This document shows positions 1 to 8,705 of a DNA stretch of 54,187 nucleotides, one piece after another. This stretch comes from CAZGKX01 sp964525945 (GTDB lineage Bacteria > Pseudomonadota > Gammaproteobacteria > Legionellales > Legionellaceae), in contig CAZGKX010000010.1 of the NCBI GenBank assembly GCA_964525945.1, forward strand, positions 1 through 54,187, written 5' to 3'. Position 1 is the stretch's first letter. The number at the start of each line of letters is the position of its first letter. Position numbers and translations under genes: made by a program. Below the pieces are notes generated by a model. That model made no database searches. It was not told the DNA's origin and saw only the letters and a list, made by a program, of their open reading frames with translations.

Positions 1-839
1 GCATGAAGTGGGAAGGGCGTGTGTATGGGCAGGTGCTCACGACTGGTTTGTGTGGCATTGGTGTTGTTTTTTTGTTATTTAAAAACCAATGCATTGTTAA
101 GCCTACAGCTTGGCGCCGTGATATTGTCCATGCACTAAAATTTGGTGTTCCTTTGATCCCGCATACGATCAGTGCCGCACTTATCAGCATTAGTGGACGA
201 TTTATTTTGACTAATAAGCTTGATGTTGCATCCACTGGCATATACATGGTGGGTATGCAATTTGGCGTGGCGTTAAGTTTAGTGGCCGAAGCGTTCAGTA
301 AGGCCTATTCCCCTTGGTTGTTTGCAAAATTAACGGCACCTTCTCAGGAAACACGGTATTTTCTGGTGGGTGTAAGTTATTTTCTTCAAGTGATTTTTTT
401 ACTGGCAGGACTGATTGCAGCAGCTGCGGTTTATTTGGCATTCCCTTTGATCGTGGGTGAAAAATTCATGGCTGCAAGAGAAATTATTTTCTGGATAATG
501 TTAGGCAACGGTTTTACGGGTATGTATTATGTAATGAGTGGATTTGTTTGGTATTCAACAAAAACACAATACATTGCTATAGCAACAATTGGCTCTGGAA
601 TAACATCCTTAATTATTACCTTAACGCTAATAAAATCCTTGGGCGTTTTGGCGGCAGCCCTTGGATTTGCATTTTCACAAGTATTTATGTTTCTAGCCAC
701 TTGGGTGATAGCGGCATACGTCTATCCAATGCCGTGGGGCAATATTCGAAGCTCTGTCAGATTTGTGTCATCAATGAGCGTCAAATATATGCGATCGTTT
801 TGGGAACGAAAAAAAGGTTTTTCCGACCAACATGTATGA
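1..839 (+). CDS. Polysaccharide flippase (Wzx/MATE-like), C-terminal part
   Basis: This is the 3' end of a multi-membrane-spanning protein; the reading frame is open to the window edge, so the true start lies upstream. About 278 residues are visible, with seven or so hydrophobic segments separated by short basic loops, and a basic tail rich in K and R. The pattern (GVPLIPHTISAALIS, then a segment ending in GRFILTN) is typical of the C-terminal half of oligosaccharide flippases of the MOP superfamily, which move lipid-linked sugar units across the inner membrane. It lies 147 bp upstream of the pseudaminic acid genes on the same strand, which suits export of a glycan carrying that sugar. The assignment to Wzx rather than another MOP exporter rests on context. 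Confidence 0.75.
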   Translation, partial: MKWEGRVYGQVLTTGLCGIGVVFLLFKNQCIVKPTAWRRDIVHALKFGVPLIPHTISAALISISGRFILTNKLDVASTGIYMVGMQFGVALSLVAEAFSKAYSPWLFAKLTAPSQETRYFLVGVSYFLQVIFLLAGLIAAAAVYLAFPLIVGEKFMAAREIIFWIMLGNGFTGMYYVMSGFVWYSTKTQYIAIATIGSGITSLIITLTLIKSLGVLAAALGFAFSQVFMFLATWVIAAYVYPMPWGNIRSSVRFVSSMSVKYMRSFWERKKGFSDQHV

Positions 840-986
840 TGCAATTTACCCCTGCAATAACATTGCTATTGAATTAGGATGAGCATATACTTGGAAGCGC
901 CCTCTTTGAAGGAATAGGACAAAGAATATATGTTAAATTTCACCGAGGTTGTTCTTTGAACTGTAGTTGAATACAAATTAATATGG

Positions 987-2006
987 ATGACTATGTTTAA
1001 TAATAAATCAATTCTGATCACAGGCGGTACGGGCTCCTTCGGGCATCAATATGTCCGTATGATCTTGGAACAATTTCAAGTTAATAAGCTCGTTATATAT
1101 TCAAGAGATGAACTCAAGCAATATGAAATGTCACAAATATTTCCCACGCAGAAGTATCCATTTATGCGGTATTTTCTGGGTGACGTGCGTGATCTATCTC
1201 GGCTAACGATGGCGATGAGGGGCATTGATTATGTGATCCATGCTGCAGCATTAAAGCAGGTACCGGCTGCTGAATACAATCCGATGGAATGCATTAAGAC
1301 AAATGTTCATGGCGCAGAGAATGTTATCCAGGCGGCACTAGCCGCAAACGTTGATAAGGTTATTGCTTTATCAACCGATAAAGCTGCAAACCCCATAAAT
1401 CTTTATGGCGCCAGCAAATTGGCTTCAGATAAACTATTTGTGGCTGCTAATAATATTGCAGGCGACCACCGCACTCGGTTTGCGGTTGTACGGTATGGCA
1501 ATGTCGTGGGGTCGCGGGGCTCTGTTGTTCCTTTTTTTAAGAAATTAATTGCTGAAAACACCGGTTATTTGCCTATAACCGATCCTAACATGACGCGATT
1601 TTGGATAACGTTACGCGAGGGTGTTGATTTCGTATTTAAAAATTTCGCTAGAATGCACGGAGGTGAAATTTTTGTACCAAAAATTCCTTCTATCCGCATA
1701 ACAGACCTAGCTACTGCTATGGCACCTAATTTTCATCAAGAAGTAATCGGTATACGGCCAGGAGAAAAACTCCATGAAGTTATGTGCCCAGCCGATGATT
1801 CTCATCTAACGTTAGAATTTGGTGATCATTATGTCTTACAGCCAACGATATCTTTTGCAAATGATCCGCATGATTTTGTAAAAAATCGAATGGGTGAACT
1901 CGGAAAAAAAGTTGAGCAAGGTTTTGAGTACCATTCTGGTAAAAATCCTCAATTTCTAAACATCGAAGAAATTTTAAAATACAACAGTATGGCGGAAAAG
2001 GAATGA
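987..2006 (+). CDS. pseB: UDP-GlcNAc 4,6-dehydratase (inverting), PseB
   Basis: First step of CMP-pseudaminic acid synthesis: NAD(P)-dependent 4,6-dehydration with C5 inversion of UDP-N-acetylglucosamine. The 339-residue protein has the extended SDR features in order: a nucleotide-binding TGGTGSFG motif near residue 12, the DVRDL acidic segment near 70, ALKQVPAAEYNP, and the catalytic LYGASKL (YxxxK) after STDKAANPIN. Length matches the family. The start is at 987, with an in-frame ATG two codons later; neither has a strong Shine-Dalgarno sequence. Its stop overlaps the pseC start by 4 nt, so the two are translationally coupled. Confidence 0.95.
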   Translation: MTMFNNKSILITGGTGSFGHQYVRMILEQFQVNKLVIYSRDELKQYEMSQIFPTQKYPFMRYFLGDVRDLSRLTMAMRGIDYVIHAAALKQVPAAEYNPMECIKTNVHGAENVIQAALAANVDKVIALSTDKAANPINLYGASKLASDKLFVAANNIAGDHRTRFAVVRYGNVVGSRGSVVPFFKKLIAENTGYLPITDPNMTRFWITLREGVDFVFKNFARMHGGEIFVPKIPSIRITDLATAMAPNFHQEVIGIRPGEKLHEVMCPADDSHLTLEFGDHYVLQPTISFANDPHDFVKNRMGELGKKVEQGFEYHSGKNPQFLNIEEILKYNSMAEKE

Positions 2007-3160
2007 TTCCCTACGGGCGACAAGACATTACTCAAGAAGACCTCGCTTCAGTTGTTGAGGTCTTGCAATCAGATTGGTTGACTCAAGGACCGATGGTGCC
2101 TCAGTTTGAACAATCGGTCATGGACAAAACTGGCGCTAAGTTTGCCGTTGCTGTTAATTCAGCAACGAGCGCCTTGCATTTGGCTTGTCTTGCCCTAGGA
2201 CTTGGGCCCAATGATTGGTTGTGGACGTCCCCCAATACTTTTGTAGCTTCTGCCAATTGTGCACGGTATTGTGGGGCGAACGTTGATTTTGTTGATATTG
2301 ATCCTGCGACGTACAATCTCAGTGTCGATAGCCTAGCTCAAAAACTTATGCAAGCAGAGAAGCTTGGCAAATTACCAAAGATTGTTGTTCCTGTGCATTT
2401 TGCAGGGCAGTCATGTAACATGAAAGAGATTTATGCATTATCCCAACAATATGGTTTCCATATTATCGAAGATGCTTCGCATGCTATCGGCGGGAAATAC
2501 AATGAAAAATTTATTGGTAACTGTGAATACAGTGATATTACCATTTTTAGCTTTCATCCTGTGAAAATTATTACCACTTGTGAAGGTGGTATGGCAGTGA
2601 CCAATAAGGCTAATCTATTTGATGATATGCAACGTTTGCGTTCTCACGGTATAACGCGTGATGCACAGAAAATGCAAGGTGTTTCACAAGGCCCTTGGTA
2701 TTATGAACAACTGGATTTAGGTTTTAACTACAGAATGACTGACCTTCAAGCGGCACTTGGCGTAAGTCAAATGTCACGCTTAGATAAATATATACAACGA
2801 AGACAGCAAATAGCAGCTGTATATAATCAACAGCTTGCAGATTTACCGCTCATTCTGCCTTTTCAACAGGCTCATTTTTCATCAGCTTTTCATTTGTATG
2901 TTGTACAAGTTGATCCTGAGCAAACAAAAGTCAATCGGGAAAATTTGTTTGATAGTCTTAGAGAAGCCCAAATTGGTGTAAATGTACATTACATTCCTGT
3001 TCATACCCAGCCGTATTATAAAAATCTAGGCTTCAAAGTGGGTGATTTTCCTCAGGCTGAGCACTATTACAACCATGCAATCAGTATTCCCATGTATGCT
3101 ACTTTGACGGACCAAGAACAATCTCACGTTATTAATGCCTTGAGAAAGAATATACAATGA
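2003..3160 (+). CDS. pseC: UDP-4-amino-4,6-dideoxy-AltNAc transaminase, PseC
   Basis: PLP-dependent aminotransferase of the DegT/DnrJ/EryC1 family, which aminates C4 of the PseB product using glutamate. The internal aldimine lysine is K188 in FSFHPVK, and the cofactor-binding aspartate is D157 in IIEDASHAIGG. The N-terminus IPYGRQDIT and the segment LDLGFNYRMTDLQAALG are typical of the PseC branch. At 385 residues it is full length. It overlaps pseB by 4 nt upstream and pseF by 4 nt downstream, forming a tight operon. Confidence 0.94.
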   Translation: MIPYGRQDITQEDLASVVEVLQSDWLTQGPMVPQFEQSVMDKTGAKFAVAVNSATSALHLACLALGLGPNDWLWTSPNTFVASANCARYCGANVDFVDIDPATYNLSVDSLAQKLMQAEKLGKLPKIVVPVHFAGQSCNMKEIYALSQQYGFHIIEDASHAIGGKYNEKFIGNCEYSDITIFSFHPVKIITTCEGGMAVTNKANLFDDMQRLRSHGITRDAQKMQGVSQGPWYYEQLDLGFNYRMTDLQAALGVSQMSRLDKYIQRRQQIAAVYNQQLADLPLILPFQQAHFSSAFHLYVVQVDPEQTKVNRENLFDSLREAQIGVNVHYIPVHTQPYYKNLGFKVGDFPQAEHYYNHAISIPMYATLTDQEQSHVINALRKNIQ

Positions 3161-3858
3161 GCTATGTGGCTGTAATTCCTGCTCGAGGTGGAAGTAAACG
3201 GATCCCCAGAAAAAATATCCGTTTATTTCTAGGCAAACCAATGATTGCCTACTCTATTCAAGCGGCGCTAGATACTGGGCTTTTTGATCGAGTGATTGTT
3301 TCGACCGATGATGAAGAGATCGCTGATATTGCTCAGGCACATGGTGCCGATGTCCCTTTTTTACGCTCCCAAGAGCTTTCCAATGATCAGGCCGGTTTGG
3401 GTGAGGTGATGTCGCATTCCGTACAATGGATGAAAGACAACGATTACAATCCTTTGGCCGTGTGTTGTATTCTAGCCACTGCACCGTTTATACAAACCCA
3501 AGATATTCATCGTGGTCTATCGGTTTTACAAGACGGCAATTGGCAATATGTTTTCTCAGCGACATCTGCTGGATTCTCAGTGTACCGAAGTTTTTACAAA
3601 AATGAGAGTCAAGGTTTATCAATGGTTTTTCCAGAGCATTATAAAGCTAGATCTCAAGATTTACCTGACGTAACGTATGATGCCGGACAATTTTATTGGG
3701 CAAGACCACAAGCTTGGCTTGAAGAAAAAAAAGTTTTTGAGCCTTGGTCCACCGTCATTGAATTACCCCGTTGGCGAGTACAAGATATTGATACGCTTGA
3801 GGATTGGCAGCGGGCAGAAGTCATCATGAAACTATTTTTAGATAATGGTCAAGAATGA
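3157..3858 (+). CDS. pseF: Pseudaminic acid cytidylyltransferase, PseF
   Basis: Activates pseudaminic acid with CTP to CMP-pseudaminic acid. The 233-residue protein begins with the CMP-sugar synthetase signature IPARGGSKRIPRKNI (residues 7-21) and has STDDEEIADIA and a C-terminal DIDTLEDW segment, all conserved in CMP-NulO synthetases. YDAGQFYWARP near residue 175 favours the PseF branch over NeuA. It overlaps its neighbours pseC and pseG by 4 nt each. Having the last enzyme of the pathway in third place is common in Pse loci. Confidence 0.93.
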   Translation: MSYVAVIPARGGSKRIPRKNIRLFLGKPMIAYSIQAALDTGLFDRVIVSTDDEEIADIAQAHGADVPFLRSQELSNDQAGLGEVMSHSVQWMKDNDYNPLAVCCILATAPFIQTQDIHRGLSVLQDGNWQYVFSATSAGFSVYRSFYKNESQGLSMVFPEHYKARSQDLPDVTYDAGQFYWARPQAWLEEKKVFEPWSTVIELPRWRVQDIDTLEDWQRAEVIMKLFLDNGQE

Positions 3859-4847
3859 ATATTGCAATCATAACTGACGGAAATGAGCAACTTGGCTTAG
3901 GGCATGTTTATCAATCATTGACATTAGCTAAGGCACTAAAAGAGCGAAATTTTCTCGTAAATATTAATTTTATGACGAAAAGCGATGAGAAAATATGTGA
4001 TTTTCTTGCTAGTGATGGGTATAAAGTAACTCAGTATGACAATGATGATGCAATATTTGCACAGTTAAAGATCGATAATCCGGAAAGAGTCATTTTTGAT
4101 AAACTGGATGTCTGTCCCGTATTGGCCGAGAAAATTAAAAAAGAACTGAAAATAAAACTTGTTATTTTTACTAATTTAACTGAAGCCAGCAATTACGCCG
4201 ATGTCACTGTTTTCCCCGGTTTTGGTAATGATTTTACCCATGGAGTTCATCGAAACAAAGATACAAAAAAAATTGATTTTTATGGTTTAAAGTATTGGTT
4301 GCTTCGATCGGAATTTTACCTTTTTAAGAAGAAAAAAAAACGGTCTAACAAAGACGTTTTAAATCGTATAATGTTAATGTTTGGGGCCTCCGATCCAGCA
4401 AATATGACCTCGCATGTGTTGAATGTTTTACTCCAACTTCCAATGCAATGTGAGATTAGAATCGTTTTAGGCTCTAGCTTTTCTCATTTAGAAAAATTGA
4501 ACCAAATTATTCAACGGTATCCCTTAACAACAAATAAAATAAGCATCATGCAAAACATCAAAAATGTTGCGGAAATTATGAGCAGCAGTGATCTTGTAAT
4601 GACATCCCCTGGCTTGTCATTGTCTGAGGCATTGGTTGTTGAAACACCGGTTATTGGTTTCCATCAAAATGAGCAACAAAAAACGGAGTATGCTGGTATT
4701 CTGCCAACGTTGGGCTTGGACGATCTTCATCGATTACCATTGCTCATCAAGAATAGAGATTTTATATACCCTGATTCACCCTTGATTCTTGCAATGGAGA
4801 TAGGAGAGGGAAAAGAAGAGGTTATCACAGAAATATTAGCGAATTAA
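3855..4847 (+). CDS. pseG: UDP-sugar hydrolase PseG-like
   Basis: Predicted to remove UDP from UDP-2,4-diacetamido-2,4,6-trideoxy-L-altrose, giving the substrate of PseI. The 330-residue protein has a GT-B-like layout. The N-terminal DGNEQLGLGHVYQSL carries the GxGH histidine of PseG, although the arginine usual three residues after this histidine is Q here. A second Rossmann half contains LMFGASDP and a C-terminal nucleotide-binding SPGLSLSEAL segment. The C-terminal motif differs from typical PseG proteins, so the sequence is divergent, but position between pseF and pseI supports the role. It overlaps pseF by 4 nt. Confidence 0.82.
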   Translation: MNIAIITDGNEQLGLGHVYQSLTLAKALKERNFLVNINFMTKSDEKICDFLASDGYKVTQYDNDDAIFAQLKIDNPERVIFDKLDVCPVLAEKIKKELKIKLVIFTNLTEASNYADVTVFPGFGNDFTHGVHRNKDTKKIDFYGLKYWLLRSEFYLFKKKKKRSNKDVLNRIMLMFGASDPANMTSHVLNVLLQLPMQCEIRIVLGSSFSHLEKLNQIIQRYPLTTNKISIMQNIKNVAEIMSSSDLVMTSPGLSLSEALVVETPVIGFHQNEQQKTEYAGILPTLGLDDLHRLPLLIKNRDFIYPDSPLILAMEIGEGKEEVITEILAN

Positions 4848-4902
4848 GAAACAAAGAGTGAAGGAAAGTCTGGTATTTTGTCGTAATATTTGAGGATGTC
4901 TT

Positions 4903-5958
4903 ATGAAAAAAAATAAATCAATTCTTATCTTCGGAGCCTCAGGATTTATCGGAACTTATCTGATTGATGAATTGGTCGCTCAAGGTTATAGTATAACCGC
5001 TACGGATATCATTGATGATGATCGTCAATATTATGCAGATAAAAATATACCTTATGTAAAAATTGATATTACTCAAAAAGATGATTTTTTAAAGCTTCGG
5101 CAGTTAAAGCAAATTTACGATACAGTGATTCATTTGGCGGCTTGGCAACCCGCGAATATCTCCGAAAATAAGTACGATGCCTGTGAATACATCAATGTTA
5201 ACGCAATTGGTACACTCAATATTCTTGAATATTGTCGGCATAACTCTGTAAAAAAAATCATTTATGCGACGTCACATCGCAACACTCAAGGTTTATGGGA
5301 GCATAACAAAGCGATCCAAGAAAAAGATGGCCGCTCGCTTAATTATAGCGGCGAATACGCGATGTTTAGTATCTCTGAAAGTTGTGCCCAAGATTGTGTT
5401 CTTCATTACCAAGCGCAATATGGATTGCATAGTATTATATTTAGGTTGCCTCCTGTGTATGGTTATGGGCCTCATACAGAAATTTTTAAAGACGGCAAAC
5501 CCATTAAAACCGGATTTCAAGTTTTTATTGATAAGGCACTCGCTGCCCAGCCATTAGAACTGTGGGGCGATAGTACGCTGGGACGCGATATTATTTATGT
5601 TAAAGATGTTGTTTCAGCCTTTGTTTGCGCGTTAGAAAGCACGACAGCGTCAGGGTTATACAATATCACATCAGGCAAATATTTAACCTTGGCTGAACAA
5701 GCTCAATGTATCGCGGAGCTTTTTTGGAGTGGTTCTTCTGCTCCAGAGTTTACTTATTGTCCTGAAAAATCAAATGGAATGGATGCTTTTTTGTATGATA
5801 ATACGAAAGCGAAAAACGAATTAGGTTGGGTGCCAAAATATTCATTTAAGGATATATTACTTGACTATAAAAAAGAGCTAGAGGCTAAGCGTTACGAACA
5901 CTTAGTGGAAAAGCGTCAAGATATGTTTAATCATAAGGAGAAAACAGAGAATGTATAA
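4903..5958 (+). CDS. NAD-dependent epimerase/dehydratase family protein with altered active site
   Basis: Extended SDR protein of 351 residues. The Rossmann motif GASGFIG is at residues 11-17, followed by an HLAAWQP segment and a nucleotide-sugar-binding C-terminal half (RDIIYVKDVVSAFVCALES). The usual catalytic YxxxK is not intact: at the expected position the protein reads EYAMFSISES, so the lysine is replaced by serine. This could mean a binding or accessory role or a changed reaction. It starts 55 bp after pseG, and its end overlaps the acyltransferase gene by 8 nt. The substrate is unknown; modification of the nonulosonic acid or of another sugar in the same glycan is an inference. Confidence 0.8.
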   Translation: MKKNKSILIFGASGFIGTYLIDELVAQGYSITATDIIDDDRQYYADKNIPYVKIDITQKDDFLKLRQLKQIYDTVIHLAAWQPANISENKYDACEYINVNAIGTLNILEYCRHNSVKKIIYATSHRNTQGLWEHNKAIQEKDGRSLNYSGEYAMFSISESCAQDCVLHYQAQYGLHSIIFRLPPVYGYGPHTEIFKDGKPIKTGFQVFIDKALAAQPLELWGDSTLGRDIIYVKDVVSAFVCALESTTASGLYNITSGKYLTLAEQAQCIAELFWSGSSAPEFTYCPEKSNGMDAFLYDNTKAKNELGWVPKYSFKDILLDYKKELEAKRYEHLVEKRQDMFNHKEKTENV

Positions 5959-6523
5959 TTTAGAGGGCATTGAATTAATGGGCGATAATGTTCGCGACAA
6001 ATTACGCTCTTGTGGTGTTGACGTAAAAATTTTTCCTATGGCTAAAATTGCGTTTCCTCATGTTGTCGATTTGGGTAATCATTGTAAAATTAGAGATTTT
6101 GTTTTTATATTTGCTGGTGAGGGTGTGAAAATTGGTGAATACACCGATGTGCAACCGCATACAACAATTTGGGGCGGTGGTTTGACCATTATTGGTGATC
6201 GCGTCTCCACAGGACCTGGAACAGTTTTTTTATCAGCGACATATTCTCATGCTGCCGGTCTTAAAATGGTGGATGGAATGAACGACGGAGAGTCAAAAAC
6301 ATTAGGTGGACGGCTTGAAGTGGGGAATGATGTTTATATTGGAGCACGCTCCGTGATTATGCCCGTGACTATTGGCGAAGGGTGTGTGATTGGCGCAGGT
6401 AGCTTTGTGAATAAAAACTGTGATCCCTGGGGAATTTACGTCGGTAGTCCAGCAAGAAAAATCGGAGAAAGACCACCACTCGAAGCAACCAAAGCGGTTG
6501 AAGAAACCAGTGAAAATGCATAG
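5951..6523 (+). CDS. Hexapeptide-repeat (left-handed beta-helix) acyltransferase
   Basis: A 190-residue acetyl- or acyltransferase of the WbbJ/CatB type. Hexapeptide repeats run from about residue 35 to 165 (VGNDVYIGARSVIM, VTIGEGCVIGAGS), ending in the family signature YVGSPARKIGER. The GNAT-type N-acetyltransferase PseH, needed between PseC and PseG, is not seen in the window, so this enzyme is a candidate to acetylate the 4-amino group, as hexapeptide LegH/PglD-type enzymes do in the legionaminic acid and related pathways. That is inference; O-acetylation of the finished glycan is equally possible. It overlaps the upstream epimerase gene by 8 nt. Confidence 0.85.
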   Translation: MYNLEGIELMGDNVRDKLRSCGVDVKIFPMAKIAFPHVVDLGNHCKIRDFVFIFAGEGVKIGEYTDVQPHTTIWGGGLTIIGDRVSTGPGTVFLSATYSHAAGLKMVDGMNDGESKTLGGRLEVGNDVYIGARSVIMPVTIGEGCVIGAGSFVNKNCDPWGIYVGSPARKIGERPPLEATKAVEETSENA

Positions 6524-6597
6524 CAAATAATAATTTTTGTGCGGTGAACATTTAAAATGTTCAACCGTGCATAACAGATTGTTTACGGAGATAATAA

Positions 6598-7314
6598 GTG
6601 ACGCAGTGTTTAGTTGTGATGCAGCCGACTTTTCTGCCATGGTCTGGATATTTCAATCTTATTGCGCAAGCCGATGATTTTATTATCCTTGATGATGTTC
6701 AATTGGAAAAACAGTCTTGGCAAACAAGGAATCGATTAATTGTTGCTGGTCAGCCCAATTGGATTTCAGTACCTATTCGCCGAACGCATTTAGCACAAAC
6801 CATTGCGGAAACCATGGTCGTTGACGAAACGCATTGGCGTGAGAAACTTGGGCGTGGCGTGAGTATAAATTATGCTAAACATCCTTATTTTTCAGATGCT
6901 TACGATATCATCAATTATCATATCTCTCAGACAACAACCCGCTTAGCGGAACTTAATGAAAATACGATTCGTTACATCAGTGCAAAGCTGCATTTAAAGA
7001 CCCGATGGCATCGTGCAAGTGCACTAAACATCGTCGCTGATCGCACGGATCGATTGGTTGCTTTTTGCAACCATTTCTCCGCAGAAGAATATTTATCTCC
7101 CGTAGGTTCGGCTGAATATTTAGAAGAAGATGGATTTATGATTCGTTCGCCTTCAAAATTACGTTTACAAAATTATATTCCAGCCTCCTATTTGCAAAAA
7201 GGGCTTGCTGATTTTTATTCTCATCTTTCTATTGTTGATGTTGTAGCAAATATGGGGTGGGATTTAGCAAGTGAATATGTTAGGTGTCAGCAGACGGCGT
7301 TGGTAAGCGCGTAA
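6598..7314 (+). CDS. WbqC-like family protein
   Basis: The 238-residue protein matches the WbqC family: MQPTFLPWSGYFNLI at the N-terminus, DDFIILDDVQ, then SWQTRNRL. WbqC proteins are common in O-antigen and capsule loci, often beside amino-sugar genes, but their biochemical role is not settled to my knowledge. Translation starts with GTG at 6598, preceded by ACGGAG at good spacing. The next gene, pseI, follows 14 nt after its stop, so it is in the same operon. Confidence 0.85.
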   Translation: MTQCLVVMQPTFLPWSGYFNLIAQADDFIILDDVQLEKQSWQTRNRLIVAGQPNWISVPIRRTHLAQTIAETMVVDETHWREKLGRGVSINYAKHPYFSDAYDIINYHISQTTTRLAELNENTIRYISAKLHLKTRWHRASALNIVADRTDRLVAFCNHFSAEEYLSPVGSAEYLEEDGFMIRSPSKLRLQNYIPASYLQKGLADFYSHLSIVDVVANMGWDLASEYVRCQQTALVSA

Positions 7315-7328
7315 AATGGAGATAACTC

Positions 7329-8390
7329 ATGAATAATATTAATGATCAATTTGCAATTGCGGGTCGAATGATTGGCCGTGATTACCCTCCTTTTGTTATT
7401 GCTGAATTATCAGCAAACCATAATGGTAAATTAGAAACTGCAATGCGTATCATCGAAGAAGCAAAAAAAGCTGGCGCTGATGCAGTCAAATTGCAAACGT
7501 ACAGAGCCGATACGATAACGCTTCAATCAGATAGAGAAGAATTTCGCATTCACGGTGGATTGTGGGATGGTCGAACATTGTATGATCTATACCAAGAAGC
7601 CCATATGCCATGGGAATGGCATGCGCCATTATTTGAGCATGCAAAGAAAAATAATATTATCATTTTTAGTTCACCTTTTGATAAAACAGCCGTAGATTTA
7701 TTAGAAGATTTAAATGCACCAGCGTATAAAGTAGCGTCTTTCGAACTCATCGACTTGCCTTTGATTAAATATATAGCGCAGACTGGCAAACCCATGATAA
7801 TTTCAACCGGTATGGCAAAGGCAGAAGAGATACAAGAAGCTCTTGATTGTGCGAGAGAATCTGGATGTCATAATATAGCAATTTTGCGGTGTGTGAGTGG
7901 ATATCCTGCGCCTGCAAGTGATTATAATTTAAAAACTATTCCCGCTATGTATGAGCGTTTTGGTGTAACGATTGGATTATCAGATCATACTTTGGATAAT
8001 ACGACAGCTATTGCAAGTGTTGCTCTCGGTGCTGCGATTATTGAAAAGCATTTTACCTTGGATCGTAATGGAGGAGGTCCTGACGATAGTTTTTCACTTG
8101 AGCCGCACGAGTTATCTTTATTGACTTCAGGGGCTAAAACAGCTTGGGAAGCACTTGGCGATGTTAATTATGAGCCTAAATCAAGTGAGAAAGATCATGT
8201 CAAATATCGTCGATCTTTGTATTTCATTAAAGAAATGAAAAAAGGGGATATCATTACTGAGGATGCAATTAAAAGCGTTCGACCGGGATATGGTTTACCA
8301 CCGAAGTTCTTGCCAGATCTGTTAGGAAAAGCAATAAAAGAGAATGTGGCTGCGAATACACCCGTGAATGCTGAGTATATTGATCTTTGA
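7329..8390 (+). CDS. pseI: Pseudaminic acid synthase, PseI
   Basis: Condenses the 6-deoxy-AltdiNAc sugar with phosphoenolpyruvate to pseudaminic acid. The 353-residue protein has the NeuB-type TIM barrel, beginning IAELSANHNGKLETA and followed by DAVKLQTY; GLSDHT and ALGAAIIEKHFTLDR lie near residues 220 and 240. The C-terminal SAF (antifreeze-like) domain starts near 290 (RRSLYFIKEMKKGDIIT) and ends with GLPPKFLPDLLGK. ELSANHNG and AKKAGADAVKLQTY are typical of PseI. It is the last gene of the clear Pse operon and is followed by palindromic repeats. Confidence 0.94.
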   Translation: MNNINDQFAIAGRMIGRDYPPFVIAELSANHNGKLETAMRIIEEAKKAGADAVKLQTYRADTITLQSDREEFRIHGGLWDGRTLYDLYQEAHMPWEWHAPLFEHAKKNNIIIFSSPFDKTAVDLLEDLNAPAYKVASFELIDLPLIKYIAQTGKPMIISTGMAKAEEIQEALDCARESGCHNIAILRCVSGYPAPASDYNLKTIPAMYERFGVTIGLSDHTLDNTTAIASVALGAAIIEKHFTLDRNGGGPDDSFSLEPHELSLLTSGAKTAWEALGDVNYEPKSSEKDHVKYRRSLYFIKEMKKGDIITEDAIKSVRPGYGLPPKFLPDLLGKAIKENVAANTPVNAEYIDL

Positions 8391-8433
8391 AAATAGATGC
8401 TTTTTTCTCGTATAATTAACAACCAAGACGCCT

Positions 8434-8481
8434 ACGTTCCGCGCTTTATGCGCGGAATCCAGAGCATAAAGCGCAGGACGT
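8434..8481. repeat. Imperfect inverted repeat after pseI
   Basis: Arms at 8434-8451 and 8464-8481 are 18 nt each with two mismatches and a 12-nt spacer, and the left arm contains a smaller palindrome around GCGCTTTATGCGC. It could form a strong hairpin downstream of pseI, but there is no following T-run. A repeated extragenic palindrome is at least as likely as a terminator. Confidence 0.6.
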
Positions 8482-8494
8482 GGCGCAAAAGAAC

Positions 8495-8638
8495 GGTTCT
8501 ACCGGAATTCCCGGGGTATGTTCATTCATTTGTCATCCCCGCGAAGGCGGGGATCTATCTCAGCCTTGGTTGAATGCCACTTCAGTGATGGATCCCCGCC
8601 TTCGCGGGGAAGACTGCCCCGGGAATTCCGGTAGAACC
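8495..8638. mobile_element. MITE-like element, 144 bp, with perfect 22-bp terminal inverted repeats
   Basis: Perfect 22-bp terminal inverted repeats occupy 8495-8516 and 8617-8638 (outer end GGTTCTACCGG). The element is bracketed by an exact 8-bp direct repeat, AAAAGAAC, at 8487-8494 and 8639-8646, which is the target-site duplication expected of transposition. Inside, two GC-rich palindromes of the type CCCCGCGAAGGCGGGG (8537-8552 and its complement at 8593-8609) face each other. It holds no transposase, so it would have to be moved in trans. The 315-bp space between pseI and the next gene consists of this element, the preceding inverted repeat and short flanks. Confidence 0.85.
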
Positions 8639-8705
8639 AAAAGAACAGGTACTTATGTTCAAAAATTAGATGCGTTTGCCGTGGGTGTTGTGTGAGTGAA
8701 TTGCC

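Noticed and set aside
2101..2316. Antisense frame of 71 codons within pseC
   Set aside because: Lies entirely opposite a clear gene and has no ribosome-binding site or family resemblance.
8537..8609. CRISPR-like GC-rich repeats
   Set aside because: Only two inverted palindromes inside one MITE, no regular spacers and no cas genes.
8480..8695. 71-codon plus-strand frame through the MITE
   Set aside because: The frame is made mostly of the inserted palindromic element and has no credible SD.
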